DNA from: Nocardioides ungokensis
GTDB taxonomy: Bacteria; Actinomycetota; Actinomycetes; Propionibacteriales; Nocardioidaceae
DNA length: 64,000 nt
Direction of reading: 5' to 3'
Assembly (NCBI RefSeq): GCF_013466985.1
Contig: NZ_CP059164.1
Coordinates: forward strand, 3,543,001 to 3,607,000
Shown piece by piece: positions 1 to 8,367 of this stretch (positions are counted from its first letter, which is position 1; each line of letters begins with the position of its first letter). The position numbers were made by a program, and so were the translations under genes. The notes under the pieces were generated by a model. The model was not told where the DNA came from, searched no databases, and was given only the letters and a program-made list of their open reading frames with translations.

Positions 1-750
1 CGACCCGGCGTTCTGCGACCAGTCCAGGAAGACCTTGCCGGACCGCCGGGCCTTGGTCATGGTCGCCGTCACCAGCTTCGGGTGCTCGCCCTGCAGCTCC
101 TCGGCCACCTCCCTGGCCAGCGCCGTGGAGTCGTCGGACGGCATCCGGCGCGGCAGGTCGGCGTACAGGTGCAGGCCCTTGCTGCCGCTGGTGACGGGCT
201 TCGCACCCAGGCCTCGCTCGGCGAGCTTGTCGCGCACCAGCAGTGCGACCGTGCAGCACTCGTGCAGGCCCGCCGGCTCGCCCGGGTCGAGGTCGACCAC
301 GAGCCGGTCGGCGTTGCGTGGCCGACCGTTGCGACCCACGGTCCACTGGTGGACGTGCAGCTCGAGCGCGGCGAGGTTCACCAGCCAGGTGAGGGTCGCC
401 AGGTCGTCGACGACCGGGAAGGTGAGGGTGTCCGCTCCCCCGTCGCGTGCCGACCGCGCGGCCCGGGAGCCGGTGGTCGGCACGGTCACGGTGCGCACCC
501 AGGAGGGCGTCCCCGCCGGGACGTTCTTCTCGAAGAAGCTCGCCCCCTCCACCCCGTGCGGCCAGCGGATCCGGGTCACGGCCCGGTCCGCGAGGTGCGG
601 AAGCATCGTGGGCGCGATCCTCGCGTAGTAGTTGAGCACCTCGCCCTTGGTGGTCCCGGTGCGCGGGTAGAGCACCTTGTCGAGGTTGCTGATCCGCAGC
701 GTGCGGCCCTCGACGTCGACGAGGACCTCCGCTGCCTCGGCCGGGCTCAT
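1..750 (-). CDS. ligD: LigD-type DNA polymerase/primase domain protein (3' end outside window)
   Basis: Archaeo-eukaryotic primase-like polymerase of bacterial non-homologous end joining, which fills in or extends broken DNA ends with nucleotides before ligation. The visible 250 residues start MSPAEAAEVLVDVEGR and show the family hallmarks: a Y-P-x-T-G-x-TKGEVLNYY N-terminal block, the catalytic D-x-D in VVDLDPG, and TSGSKGLHLYADLP, which carries the catalytic His. The start ATG overlaps the stop of the upstream L,D-transpeptidase gene by 4 bases (ATGA), so the two are probably translationally coupled. The ligase is a separate gene two positions upstream, so the LigD activities are split here. 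The C-terminus lies beyond base 1. Confidence 0.92.
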   Translation of the reverse strand, partial: MSPAEAAEVLVDVEGRTLRISNLDKVLYPRTGTTKGEVLNYYARIAPTMLPHLADRAVTRIRWPHGVEGASFFEKNVPAGTPSWVRTVTVPTTGSRAARSARDGGADTLTFPVVDDLATLTWLVNLAALELHVHQWTVGRNGRPRNADRLVVDLDPGEPAGLHECCTVALLVRDKLAERGLGAKPVTSGSKGLHLYADLPRRMPSDDSTALAREVAEELQGEHPKLVTATMTKARRSGKVFLDWSQNAGS

Positions 751-1457
751 CGCCCGATCGCGATGACCGGCACCCGGTCGGCGTCGAGCCGCGCCATCAG
801 GCCGCGCAGGAAGGGGCGCGGGGCGCTGACGCAGCCGGCCGTCGCGCCGGATCCGTTCACGTGCAGGAAGATCCCGGCGCCTCGGTGCCGGACCTGGTGG
901 GAGTTGAAGCCGGTGACGATGGAGTACTCGTACTGCACCGGGTAGTCGGTCAGCCGCTCCGAGCTGTTCGGGTCGCTCGCCGGCAGCCGCCACCGGAACC
1001 CGCCCTGGCTCTTGTTGCGGTAGCGGTTGTAGAACTGCGACCTGTTGTCCTCGACCCAGAAGTCGCCGCGGCGGATCTTCCGGTAGTCCAGGCTCCATCC
1101 GTCCTGGCGGGTGTGCGTCCCGAAGGCCGACGGGAGGCCGAACGTGCCGAGCGGCGTCGTCCCGGTGCCCTGCCGCCGCTGGTCCGCGACCACCAGCCCG
1201 CCGTACCCGATCCGGCCATCGGTGGCGCGCAGGCGCCGGACCCAGTCGCCGTTCCGCTTCACCCAGAACGTCACCCGGGCGTGGTAGCCGCTGGTGTGGT
1301 TGACCGTGACCACCTGGCGGGTGCCGGGCCGCAGCTGCACCGTCACTCCGTCGAGGTGCACCTGGCTCCCGGACGCCAGGGACGGGGAGGCAGCGGGGAC
1401 GAGGACGATCAGCAGGGCGGTGGCCAGCAGGGCAGCGAGCTTCGACACGGGGAACAA
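747..1457 (-). CDS. Exported L,D-transpeptidase-like (YkuD superfamily) protein
   Basis: 236-residue exported protein. Residues 1-28 form a signal peptide (hydrophobic core ALLATALLIVLVPAAS). The C-terminal part has the L,D-transpeptidase arrangement: TPLGTFGLPSAFG in the middle and H199-V-N-G...G-C209-V-S, where His and Cys correspond to the catalytic pair used to cross-link peptidoglycan stem peptides; the CVS ending is typical of the ErfK/COG3786-like branch. It sits between the NHEJ ligase and polymerase genes and overlaps the polymerase start by 4 bases. It could instead be a catalytically divergent YkuD-fold hydrolase. Its presence inside a DNA repair operon is unexplained. Confidence 0.8.
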   Translation of the reverse strand: MFPVSKLAALLATALLIVLVPAASPSLASGSQVHLDGVTVQLRPGTRQVVTVNHTSGYHARVTFWVKRNGDWVRRLRATDGRIGYGGLVVADQRRQGTGTTPLGTFGLPSAFGTHTRQDGWSLDYRKIRRGDFWVEDNRSQFYNRYRNKSQGGFRWRLPASDPNSSERLTDYPVQYEYSIVTGFNSHQVRHRGAGIFLHVNGSGATAGCVSAPRPFLRGLMARLDADRVPVIAIGR

Positions 1458-1496
1458 CGTACGACGTCAGGCGCGGCCACGTCAGTGGGCGGGCCG

Positions 1497-2423
1497 TCAC
1501 CCCAGGTCGTCAGGCGCCAGGTCCGACCGGACGCCCTGGTAGGACGGCTGGCGCAGCCGCTGGTGCCGGGACGTGTGGTGGGTGTCGACGTCGACGACCA
1601 CCACCGGCTCCACCCAGTGCGTGCCGAGGGCGTCGACGCGCGGGACCTCGTCGGCGAAGGGGCTGTCGGACCGGGCCAGCGGAGCCAGCAGCTCGGCGAG
1701 CATCGCACTCGTCCGGCCGGCGATCCCGCTGCCGACGCGGCCCCGGTAGAGAAGCCCGTCGGCGGTCGGCTCCCCCACCAGCAGGGCCGCGAGCCGGCTG
1801 GTGGTGCCCTCCTGCGGGCGCCAGCCGCCGACGACGTACGACAGCCGCTGGCGATGGGCGAACTTCAGCCAGTGCGGGCTGCGCTGGCCGAACGTGTAGC
1901 GCGAGGTCAGCCGTTTGCTGACGATGCCCTCGAGCCCCTGCTGCCGGGTCGCGTCGAAGAGCATCGGCCCGTCGTCGTAGGCCGCGGGGACCTGCCACCC
2001 GGAGTCGATGCCGAGTCCGGTCAACAGCTCGCGCCGCTCGGCGAGCGGTCGCGCCGAGAGGTCGCGACCGTCGAGGCGGAGCAGGTCGAAGACCATGTAC
2101 GTCGCCGGCACGCGCTCGGCCAGGCGCAGGGCCTGGACGTGCTTGCGGACGTGCATCCGCTCCTGGACCACCCGGAAGTCCGGCAGGCCGTCCTCGTTGA
2201 GCGCGATGATCTCGCCGTCCACCAGCAGGTCCCGCTCGCCCAGCGGTGAGGGGACCAGGTCGGGCCAGGCCGCCGAGACGTTGTTGCCGTTGCGGCTGTA
2301 GAAGCGGCCGTCGGGCCCGTCGGTGACGTCGGCGAGGATGCGGACGCCGTCCCACTTCACCTCGTGGGACCACTCCGGACCGGTCGGCACGTGACGACCG
2401 GGGGTGGCGAGCATGGGACGCAT
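1497..2423 (-). CDS. ATP-dependent DNA ligase (NHEJ, LigC/LigD-ligase type)
   Basis: 308-residue nick-sealing ligase. Motif I is EVKWDGVR, with K23 the lysine that becomes adenylated; motif Ia is RNGNN; motif III is DLLVDGEII with YMVFDLLRLDG; motif IV is LEGIVSKR; motif V is HWLKFAHR; the last ~90 residues (VGGWRPQEG...LLYRGRVGSGI) look like the OB-fold domain. I chose the ATG at 2423 because the protein then begins MRPMLATPG, the usual start of this family; the open frame continues upstream to 2603 but that part overlaps the divergent ku gene and looks non-coding. Divergent from ku (52 bases between starts), upstream of the transpeptidase and polymerase genes. Confidence 0.92.
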   Translation of the reverse strand: MRPMLATPGRHVPTGPEWSHEVKWDGVRILADVTDGPDGRFYSRNGNNVSAAWPDLVPSPLGERDLLVDGEIIALNEDGLPDFRVVQERMHVRKHVQALRLAERVPATYMVFDLLRLDGRDLSARPLAERRELLTGLGIDSGWQVPAAYDDGPMLFDATRQQGLEGIVSKRLTSRYTFGQRSPHWLKFAHRQRLSYVVGGWRPQEGTTSRLAALLVGEPTADGLLYRGRVGSGIAGRTSAMLAELLAPLARSDSPFADEVPRVDALGTHWVEPVVVVDVDTHHTSRHQRLRQPSYQGVRSDLAPDDLG

Positions 2424-2475
2424 GGGGCCATCCTGACCGATACTGGGACGGAGGTCCGTCGACGGGAGGAGCAGC

Positions 2476-3430
2476 ATGCGTGCGATCTGGAAGGGCGCGG
2501 TGTCCTTCGGGCTCGTCAGCGTCCCGGTGAAGCTGTACTCGGCGACCGAGTCGCACGACGTGTCGTTCCGGCAGGTCCACGCCAAGGACGGTGGCCGGAT
2601 CAAGTACCAGCGCGTGTGCTCGGTCGACGGCGAGGAGGTGGCCTACGCCGACATCGCCAAGGGCTACGAGACCGAGGACGGCGAGATGGTCATCCTCACC
2701 GACGACGACCTGGCCGAGCTGCCGTCGACGTCGTCGCGAGAGATCGCGGTGGAGAAGTTCGTCCCGAGCGACCAGATCGACCCGATGCTGTTCGAGAAGT
2801 CCTACTACCTCGAGCCGGAGAAGTCCGGCGCGAAGCCGTACGCCCTGCTCCGGCAGGCGCTCAAGGACGCCGACCGGATGGCGGTGGTGACCGTCGCGCT
2901 GCGACAGCGGACGACGGTGGCGGTGCTGCGGGTGCGCGACGACGTGATCGTGCTGCAGACCATGATGTGGCCCGACGAGATCCGCACCCCCGACTTCTCG
3001 ATCGAGGCGGGCGACGTCAAGGACACCGAGGTGTCGATGGCCAACATGCTGGTCGAGACCCTGGCCGGCGACTTCGACCCCGCGGAGTTCGAGGACGACT
3101 ACGCCGAGGCCGTCGAGTCGCTGGTGAAGACCAAGATCGAGGGCGGGGAGGTCAAGCGGACCGCGGCCTCCACGAAGTCCTCCGGCGAGGTGGTCGACCT
3201 GCTCGCGGCGCTGCAGCGCTCGGTGGACGCCGCGAAGTCGGCTCGGGGCGAGACCGGCGCAGCCGACGACGACGAGGCGTCGACGACGAAGGCCCCGGCC
3301 AAGAAGACCGCCGCGAAGAAGACGGCCGCGAAGAAGGCCCCGGCGAAGAAGACCGCCGCCAGGAAGACGGCTGCCCAGAAGACCTGCCAAGAAGACCCCG
3401 GCGAAGAAGACCACCAAGAAGGCCAGCTGA
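2476..3430 (+). CDS. ku: Ku, DNA double-strand-break end-binding protein (one-base insertion near 3384)
   Basis: Homodimeric ring protein that binds broken DNA ends and recruits the LigD polymerase and ligase activities encoded next door. It starts MRAIWKGAVSFGLVSVPVKL, the invariant Ku N-terminus, preceded by a GGGAGGA ribosome binding site. The Ku core covers residues 1-255, followed by an acidic linker and a lysine-rich tail of repeated A-K-K-T units, the DNA-binding extension known in actinobacterial Ku. As written, the frame slips in the tail at about 3384 (extra T) and reads on into the next gene. Removing that base restores AKKTPAKKTTKKAS and a stop at 3428-3430, giving 317 residues. 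The long read-through product is therefore probably not real. Confidence 0.9.
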
Positions 3431-3499
3431 CCGGCAGCGATGAGTCCGCGCCCGTCGGACGGTCTGCACTCGCACGACGACGAGCCACAGGAGGCTGCG

Positions 3500-4263
3500 A
3501 TGACGACCCGACCCCCGGAGAGCCCTGCTGGATCGAGCTCTTCACTCCCGACACGGACGCGGCTGCCGCGTTCTACGGCGAGCTGTTCGGCTGGACGGCC
3601 GGTGAGGCCAGCGAGGAGTTCGGCGGCTACCGGATGTTCTTCCACGGAGACCAGCCGATCGCGGGGATGATGCCCAACGACGGGTCCATGGGCGGGCCCA
3701 GCGCGTGGACCGTCTACCTGGAGACCGACGACGTGGCGGCGACCGTCACGAAGGCCCGGGCCGCCGGCGCCGAGGTGGTCGCCGGGCCGATGGCGGTGGC
3801 GGACCTCGGGCAGATGGCCGTCCTGGTCGACCCCGCCGGTGCCGCGGTCGGCGCCTGGCAGCCGGGGACCTTTCCCGGCTTCATGACCCGCGCCCAGGTC
3901 GGTGCGCCGGCGTGGTTCGAGACCCTCAGCAAGGACTACCCGACCTCGGTCGGCTTCTACACCGACGTCTTCGGGTGGAGCCCGCACACGATGAGCGACA
4001 CCGACGAGTTCCGCTACTCGACGCTCGGCAAGGACGAGGACGCGCGCGCCGGGATCATGGACGCCACCGGGTTCCTCGGCGACCAGCCGTCCCGGTGGCA
4101 GTTCTACCTGCAGGTGGACGACACCGACGCCACGGTCGAGAAGGCGCTGGCCGCGGGCGCGAGCCTGGTGCAGCCCGTCGACGACACGCCGTACGGACGG
4201 ATCGCGCTGATGCTCGACCCCGCGGGGGTGCAGTTCAGCGTGATGGGTCCGAACCGCGGCTGA
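3500..4263 (+). CDS. VOC (glyoxalase/dioxygenase-fold) protein with two domains
   Basis: About 254 residues with two tandem vicinal-oxygen-chelate domains: PCWIELFTPDTDAAAAFYGELFGW begins the first and PAWFETLSKDYPTSVGFYTDVFGW the second. This architecture resembles the mycobacterial Cfp30B/27-kDa antigen family; substrate unknown. The start ATG at 3500 has an AGGAGG 5 bases upstream, but the frame from this ATG enters the wrong phase after six codons. One missing C in the C-run at 3512-3516 restores MTTRPPGEPCWIEL and 254 residues. No alternative start exists in the downstream frame. It overlaps the 3' end of the convergent SDR gene by 29 bases. Confidence 0.82.
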
Positions 4264-5128
4264 CCGGCAGCGCTGCCTGCGAGTCCGGCCAGGCCCGGTC
4301 GAACCGGCTGAAGAGCGCGTCGCTGAGCCGCGGAGCGACCAGGTTCAGGATCTCCCCCGCGGTGCCGGCGGCGGTGTTGACGGTGACCGGCCGGTCCTCC
4401 AGCGCCCGCACCACCTTCGCGGCGGCCTGCTCCGGCGTGAGCGCGCGGCGGCCGGCGTAGGCCTCCGTCGGCGCGACCATCGGGGTGCGGACCAGGGCGA
4501 ACCGCATGTTCGTGAACGTCACCTCGTCGCGGTAGGTCTCGCGGGAGGCGACCCTGCTCCAGGTGTCGAGCGCGGCCTTGGAGGCGATGTACGCCGCGAA
4601 CTTCGGCGCCTTCATCTGCACGCCCCAGGTGACGACGTTGACGACGTGGCCGAAGCGCTGCGCACGCATCGCGGGCAGCAGGCCCATGGTGAGGCGCACC
4701 GGCCCGAAGTAGTTGACCGCCATCGTGCGCTCGAAGTCGTGGAAGCGGTCGTAGCTCAGGTGGAGCGAGCGCCGGATGGAGCGGCCGGCGTTGTTGACGA
4801 GGTAGTCGACCGCCGCGTGCTCGGCCAGCACCTGTCTCACCAGCGCGTCGACGGCGGCGCCGTCCGTCAGGTCGCAGGCGTACGCCGCAGCCCGGCCACC
4901 GCCGGCCTCCACCGCGGCCCTGACCCGCGCGAGCTCGTCGGCGCGACGGGCGACCAGCAGCACCGTGGCTCCCCGCCGGGCCACGGCGATCGCCGTGGCC
5001 TCGCCGATGCCGGACGAGGCGCCGGTGACGAGCACCGTCCTCCCCGCGAGCGGACTGCTGGTGTCGCCGGTGAGCCGCCGCACCAGGCGGCGCACCCGGG
5101 CTCGCGGCGTCTGGAGCAGCAACGTCAT
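4235..5128 (-). CDS. Short-chain dehydrogenase/reductase
   Basis: 297-residue classical SDR. The nucleotide-binding TGASSGIG lies at residues 35-42, CDLT and VNNAG follow, and YIASK carries the catalytic Tyr and Lys. The usual catalytic Ser position reads Thr in VVTWGVQ. An N-terminal basic stretch (RARVRRLVRRLTG) and the C-terminal ATPEQ...LNLVAPRLSDALFSRFD resemble the SDRs found alone or fused to acyl-CoA reductases in mycobacteria, so a lipid or fatty aldehyde substrate is possible. The start ATG is one base after the stop of the upstream amidase gene, implying an operon. Confidence 0.87.
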   Translation of the reverse strand: MTLLLQTPRARVRRLVRRLTGDTSSPLAGRTVLVTGASSGIGEATAIAVARRGATVLLVARRADELARVRAAVEAGGGRAAAYACDLTDGAAVDALVRQVLAEHAAVDYLVNNAGRSIRRSLHLSYDRFHDFERTMAVNYFGPVRLTMGLLPAMRAQRFGHVVNVVTWGVQMKAPKFAAYIASKAALDTWSRVASRETYRDEVTFTNMRFALVRTPMVAPTEAYAGRRALTPEQAAAKVVRALEDRPVTVNTAAGTAGEILNLVAPRLSDALFSRFDRAWPDSQAALPVSRGSDPSR

Positions 5129-5129
5129 C

Positions 5130-6521
5130 TCAGCCCGCCAGCAGGGGCCAGGGACGAGCCGTCTCGAGCTGGGCGGAGAGCGAGAACAGCGTGGCCTCGT
5201 CGTCGGTGCGCCCCACCAGCTGCACGCTGACCGGCAGGCCGTCGGGACCGGTGCCGCACGGCACGGCCGCGGCGGGGTTGCCGGCCACGTTCCACAGCGC
5301 GGCGTACGCGATCGCCGGCATCGCGCGCAGGGACGCCCGGACGGTGCCGACCCCGTCGAGCCTGCCGACCCGCGGCGGCCGGTGTGCGATGGCCGGGGTG
5401 AGCAGCACGTCGACGGAGTCGAAGACCCGGTTGGCCTTCGCCGAGACCCGCTCGGTCTCGCGCAGTGCGAAGTCGCGGACCCGCGGGGTCACCCAGGCGC
5501 CCAGCCGGCAGGTCTCCCGGGTGCGGCGCTCGAGCCGGTCGTAGTGCTCGACCTGCTCGGCCTCGGACCTGATGCCGGCGAAGAACTGCGGGACGAAGGC
5601 CGCCGTGGGGTCGGGGTAGCAGGGGTCGACCTCGCGCACGTGGTGCCCCAGCTCGCCGAGGAGTCGCGCGGTGTCCTCGACCGCCCGGACGTGCACGGGG
5701 TCGGGACGGACGCCGCGGGTCACGGCCCTGGTCGTCCAGCCGATCCGCAGCCGGCCCGGCTCGCGACCGGCCGCCTCCACGAAGGAGTCGGTGCCGCCCG
5801 CCCGGTAGAGGTCGCCGTCGACGTTGCCGCGGATCACGTCGTAGACCAGCGCGCTGTCCATGACGGTGCTGGTGAGCGGGCCGGCGGTGCCGAGTGCCCA
5901 CCACAGGTGCGGGTGCGGAGCGGTCGTGACGCGGCCGCGCTGGGGCTTGAGGCCGAAGAGCCCGCAGCAGGCGCTGGGGATGCGGATCGAGCCGCCGCCG
6001 TCGCCGCCGATCCCCACCGGGACCATCCCGCTCGCCACCGCCGCCGCGGTGCCGCCGCTGGAGCCGCCCGGCGTGCGGGTGCGGTCCCAGGGGTTGCGGG
6101 TGATCCCGCGCGACGTCGACTCGGTGTAGGGGAACGCCCCGAACTCCGGCATCGTCGTCTTGCCGACGACGACCGCGCCGGCCTCGCGCAGCCGCCGCAC
6201 GATCTCGGCGTCGGCCGCGACCGGCGTCACGTTCGCCTCGCCGCCGAAGGTCGTCACCGTGCCGGCGACGTCGATCTCCTCCTTGATCGCGATCGGCACC
6301 CCGTGCAGCGGACCCGCCTCGCCACCGGCGGCCAGGTGCTCGTCGCGCGCCGCAGCCTCGGCCCGGGCCTCGTCGGCCAGCACGACGGAGAAGGCGTTCA
6401 GCCCTGGGTCCAGCGCGGCGATCCGGTCGAGCGCCGCGTCCACGAGGACGCCGGCGCTCACCTCCCCCGCGGACGTACGACGGACGGTCTCGGCCACGCC
6501 GGCCAGGCTCAGATCTGTCAT
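5130..6521 (-). CDS. Amidase (amidase signature family)
   Basis: 463-residue hydrolase of carboxylic amides with the Lys/cis-Ser/Ser triad: PIAIKEEIDVAG supplies the Lys, GGSSGGTAAAVASG the amidase-signature serine loop, and GIGGDGGGSIRIPSACCG the cis-Ser and nucleophile. The start MTDLSLAGVAETV at 6521 fits the family; an upstream extension to 6593 overlaps the ABC transporter stop and was rejected. Natural substrate unknown; family members act on aryl or acyl amides, or are GatA homologues, but no GatB/GatC is nearby. It is read after the ABC transporter pair and before the SDR. Confidence 0.88.
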   Translation of the reverse strand: MTDLSLAGVAETVRRTSAGEVSAGVLVDAALDRIAALDPGLNAFSVVLADEARAEAAARDEHLAAGGEAGPLHGVPIAIKEEIDVAGTVTTFGGEANVTPVAADAEIVRRLREAGAVVVGKTTMPEFGAFPYTESTSRGITRNPWDRTRTPGGSSGGTAAAVASGMVPVGIGGDGGGSIRIPSACCGLFGLKPQRGRVTTAPHPHLWWALGTAGPLTSTVMDSALVYDVIRGNVDGDLYRAGGTDSFVEAAGREPGRLRIGWTTRAVTRGVRPDPVHVRAVEDTARLLGELGHHVREVDPCYPDPTAAFVPQFFAGIRSEAEQVEHYDRLERRTRETCRLGAWVTPRVRDFALRETERVSAKANRVFDSVDVLLTPAIAHRPPRVGRLDGVGTVRASLRAMPAIAYAALWNVAGNPAAAVPCGTGPDGLPVSVQLVGRTDDEATLFSLSAQLETARPWPLLAG

Positions 6522-6537
6522 GCGCGGAGCGTAGCCC

Positions 6538-8367
6538 TCAGGCCAGGGAGTCCAGCCAAGCCTGGTGGAGGTCGGAGAAACGACCCTCGCCACCCGCGAC
6601 CAGCTCGGCGGGCGTGCCGTCCTCCACGATGCGCCCGTGCTCCATGACCAGCACCCGGTCGGCGATCTCCACGGTGGAGAGCCGGTGGGCGATGATGACG
6701 GCCGTCCGGCCGGCCAGGACCGTGCGCAGCGCGCGCTGGACCAGGCGCTCGGAGGGGACGTCGAGCGAGGAGGTGGCCTCGTCGAGGATGAGCACGGCAG
6801 GGTCGGCGAGGAACGCCCGTGCGAACGCCACCAGCTGGCGCTGCCCGGCGCTGAGCCGGCCGCCCCGGTTGGCGACGTCGGTGTCGTAGCCCTGGGGCAG
6901 CGCGCTGATGAAGTCGTGCGCGCCCAGCGCCCGGGCCGCCTCCTCGACCTCGGCCATCGACGCGTCCGGACGGCCGAAGCGGATGTTGTCGGCGACGCTT
7001 CCGGAGAACAGGTAGTTCTCCTGGGTGACCATGACCACCGCGTCCCGCAGCGTCGCCGACGTCAGGTCGCGGACGTCGACGCCGTCGAGCAGCACGCGCC
7101 CGTGCACCGGGTCGTAGAACCGGGTGGCCAGCTTGGCCAGCGTCGTCTTGCCCGCGCCGGTCGTGCCGACCAGCGCGACGGTCTGCCCGGCGGGCACGGT
7201 CAGGTCGAGGTCGGGCAGCACCGGCACGTCGTCGACGTAGGAGAACCGGACGTGCTCGAAGCGCAGCTCGCCGAGCGGCGCCGGCAGCGGGACGGGGTCG
7301 CGCGGCTCGGGGACCGTCGGCTCCTCCTCCAGGACCCCGGAGAGCTTCTCCAGGGCGGCCGAGGCCGACTGGAAGGTGTTGTAGAACTGGGAGATCTCCA
7401 TCATCGGCTCGAAGAACTGGCGCAGGTAGAGCAGGAAGGCCGCCAGCACGCCGACCGTCACGTCGCCGTTGTAGGCCCGGTAGCCGCCGTAGAGCAGGAC
7501 GACTCCGATGGTCACGTTGCCGATCAGGCGGATCCCCGGCATGAACCACGCGACCAGCCGGAAGGCGGTCAGGTTGGCCGCGCGGTACTGGTCGTTGACG
7601 TCGTCGAAGATCTCCTGGTTGCGGGGCTCGCGCCGGAACGCCTGGACCGCGCGGATGCCGCCCATCGACTCGACGAAGTGGACGATCACCAGCGCGACCT
7701 TCTCGCGGGTGACCCGATAGCTCTTCGCCGACTCCTTGCGGAACCAGTTGGTCAGCAGGGCCAGGAACGGCCCGCACAGCAGCGCGACGAGGCCCAGCTT
7801 CACGTCGAGGAACAGCAGCAGCACGGTGGTGCCGGCCAGGGTCAGCGCCGCGGTGACGAGGCCGTCGAAGCCGGTCTCGAGCATCTCGTAGATCGCGTCG
7901 ACGTCAGAGGTCTGCCGGGAGATGACGCGGCCGGAGGTGTAGCGGTCGTGGAAGGACGGGCTCAGGTCCTGGAAGTGGCGGAAGACCCCGCGCCGGATCT
8001 CGAAGAGGATGTCCTGCCCGATGTGACCGGAGCGGACCAGGAACAGGTTGCGCGCCACGGCCTGGGTGATGGTCGCGACGAGGACCAGGCCGACGATCCA
8101 GAGCAGCGGGCCGGTGTCGCCGCTGCTCTGGATGGGCGGGATGCCGGTGTCGATGCCCTCCTTGACGAGGTAGGGGATCGACAGGCGCGCGGCGTTCTCC
8201 ACCACGACGATCGCCACGAGCAGCTGGATCGCCCGCCGGTACGGCGCGAGCAGGTCCCGGAGCAGCCGCCGCGAGCGGTCGGCCAGGCGGGCCGAGGTCT
8301 CGACGGTGAGCTCCTCGGTGAGGTCGTCGGCGGCGACGCCACGCCACTGCTGGGTCTCGGTGGTCAT
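6538..8367 (-). CDS. ABC exporter half-transporter, canonical ATPase site
   Basis: 609-residue fused membrane and ATPase protein. The six-helix exporter domain spans about residues 35-330; the nucleotide-binding domain has Walker [13 protein letters not shown], signature LSAGQRQ and Walker [13 protein letters not shown] with a normal catalytic Glu. Its start ATG overlaps the stop of the upstream half-transporter gene by 4 bases (8364-8367), so the two are made together. Because the partner has Asp at the catalytic position, the pair looks like a heterodimeric exporter of the TM287/288 or BmrCD kind with one degenerate ATP site. Likely role: export of drugs or lipids; substrate not predictable. 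Confidence 0.92.
   Translation of the reverse strand: MTTETQQWRGVAADDLTEELTVETSARLADRSRRLLRDLLAPYRRAIQLLVAIVVVENAARLSIPYLVKEGIDTGIPPIQSSGDTGPLLWIVGLVLVATITQAVARNLFLVRSGHIGQDILFEIRRGVFRHFQDLSPSFHDRYTSGRVISRQTSDVDAIYEMLETGFDGLVTAALTLAGTTVLLLFLDVKLGLVALLCGPFLALLTNWFRKESAKSYRVTREKVALVIVHFVESMGGIRAVQAFRREPRNQEIFDDVNDQYRAANLTAFRLVAWFMPGIRLIGNVTIGVVLLYGGYRAYNGDVTVGVLAAFLLYLRQFFEPMMEISQFYNTFQSASAALEKLSGVLEEEPTVPEPRDPVPLPAPLGELRFEHVRFSYVDDVPVLPDLDLTVPAGQTVALVGTTGAGKTTLAKLATRFYDPVHGRVLLDGVDVRDLTSATLRDAVVMVTQENYLFSGSVADNIRFGRPDASMAEVEEAARALGAHDFISALPQGYDTDVANRGGRLSAGQRQLVAFARAFLADPAVLILDEATSSLDVPSERLVQRALRTVLAGRTAVIIAHRLSTVEIADRVLVMEHGRIVEDGTPAELVAGGEGRFSDLHQAWLDSLA

Noticed and set aside
2424..2603. 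60-codon upstream extension of the ligase
   Set aside because: Overlaps ku, lacks family similarity and the better start MRPMLATPG is at 2423.
3290..3425. Tandem repeats in the Ku tail as a possible repeat element
   Set aside because: They encode the known lysine-rich A-K-K-T tail and are in-frame amino acid repeats, not a CRISPR or satellite array.
3380..3520. Programmed frameshift between Ku and VOC
   Set aside because: No slippery heptamer or following structure; two independent one-base changes explain both frames.
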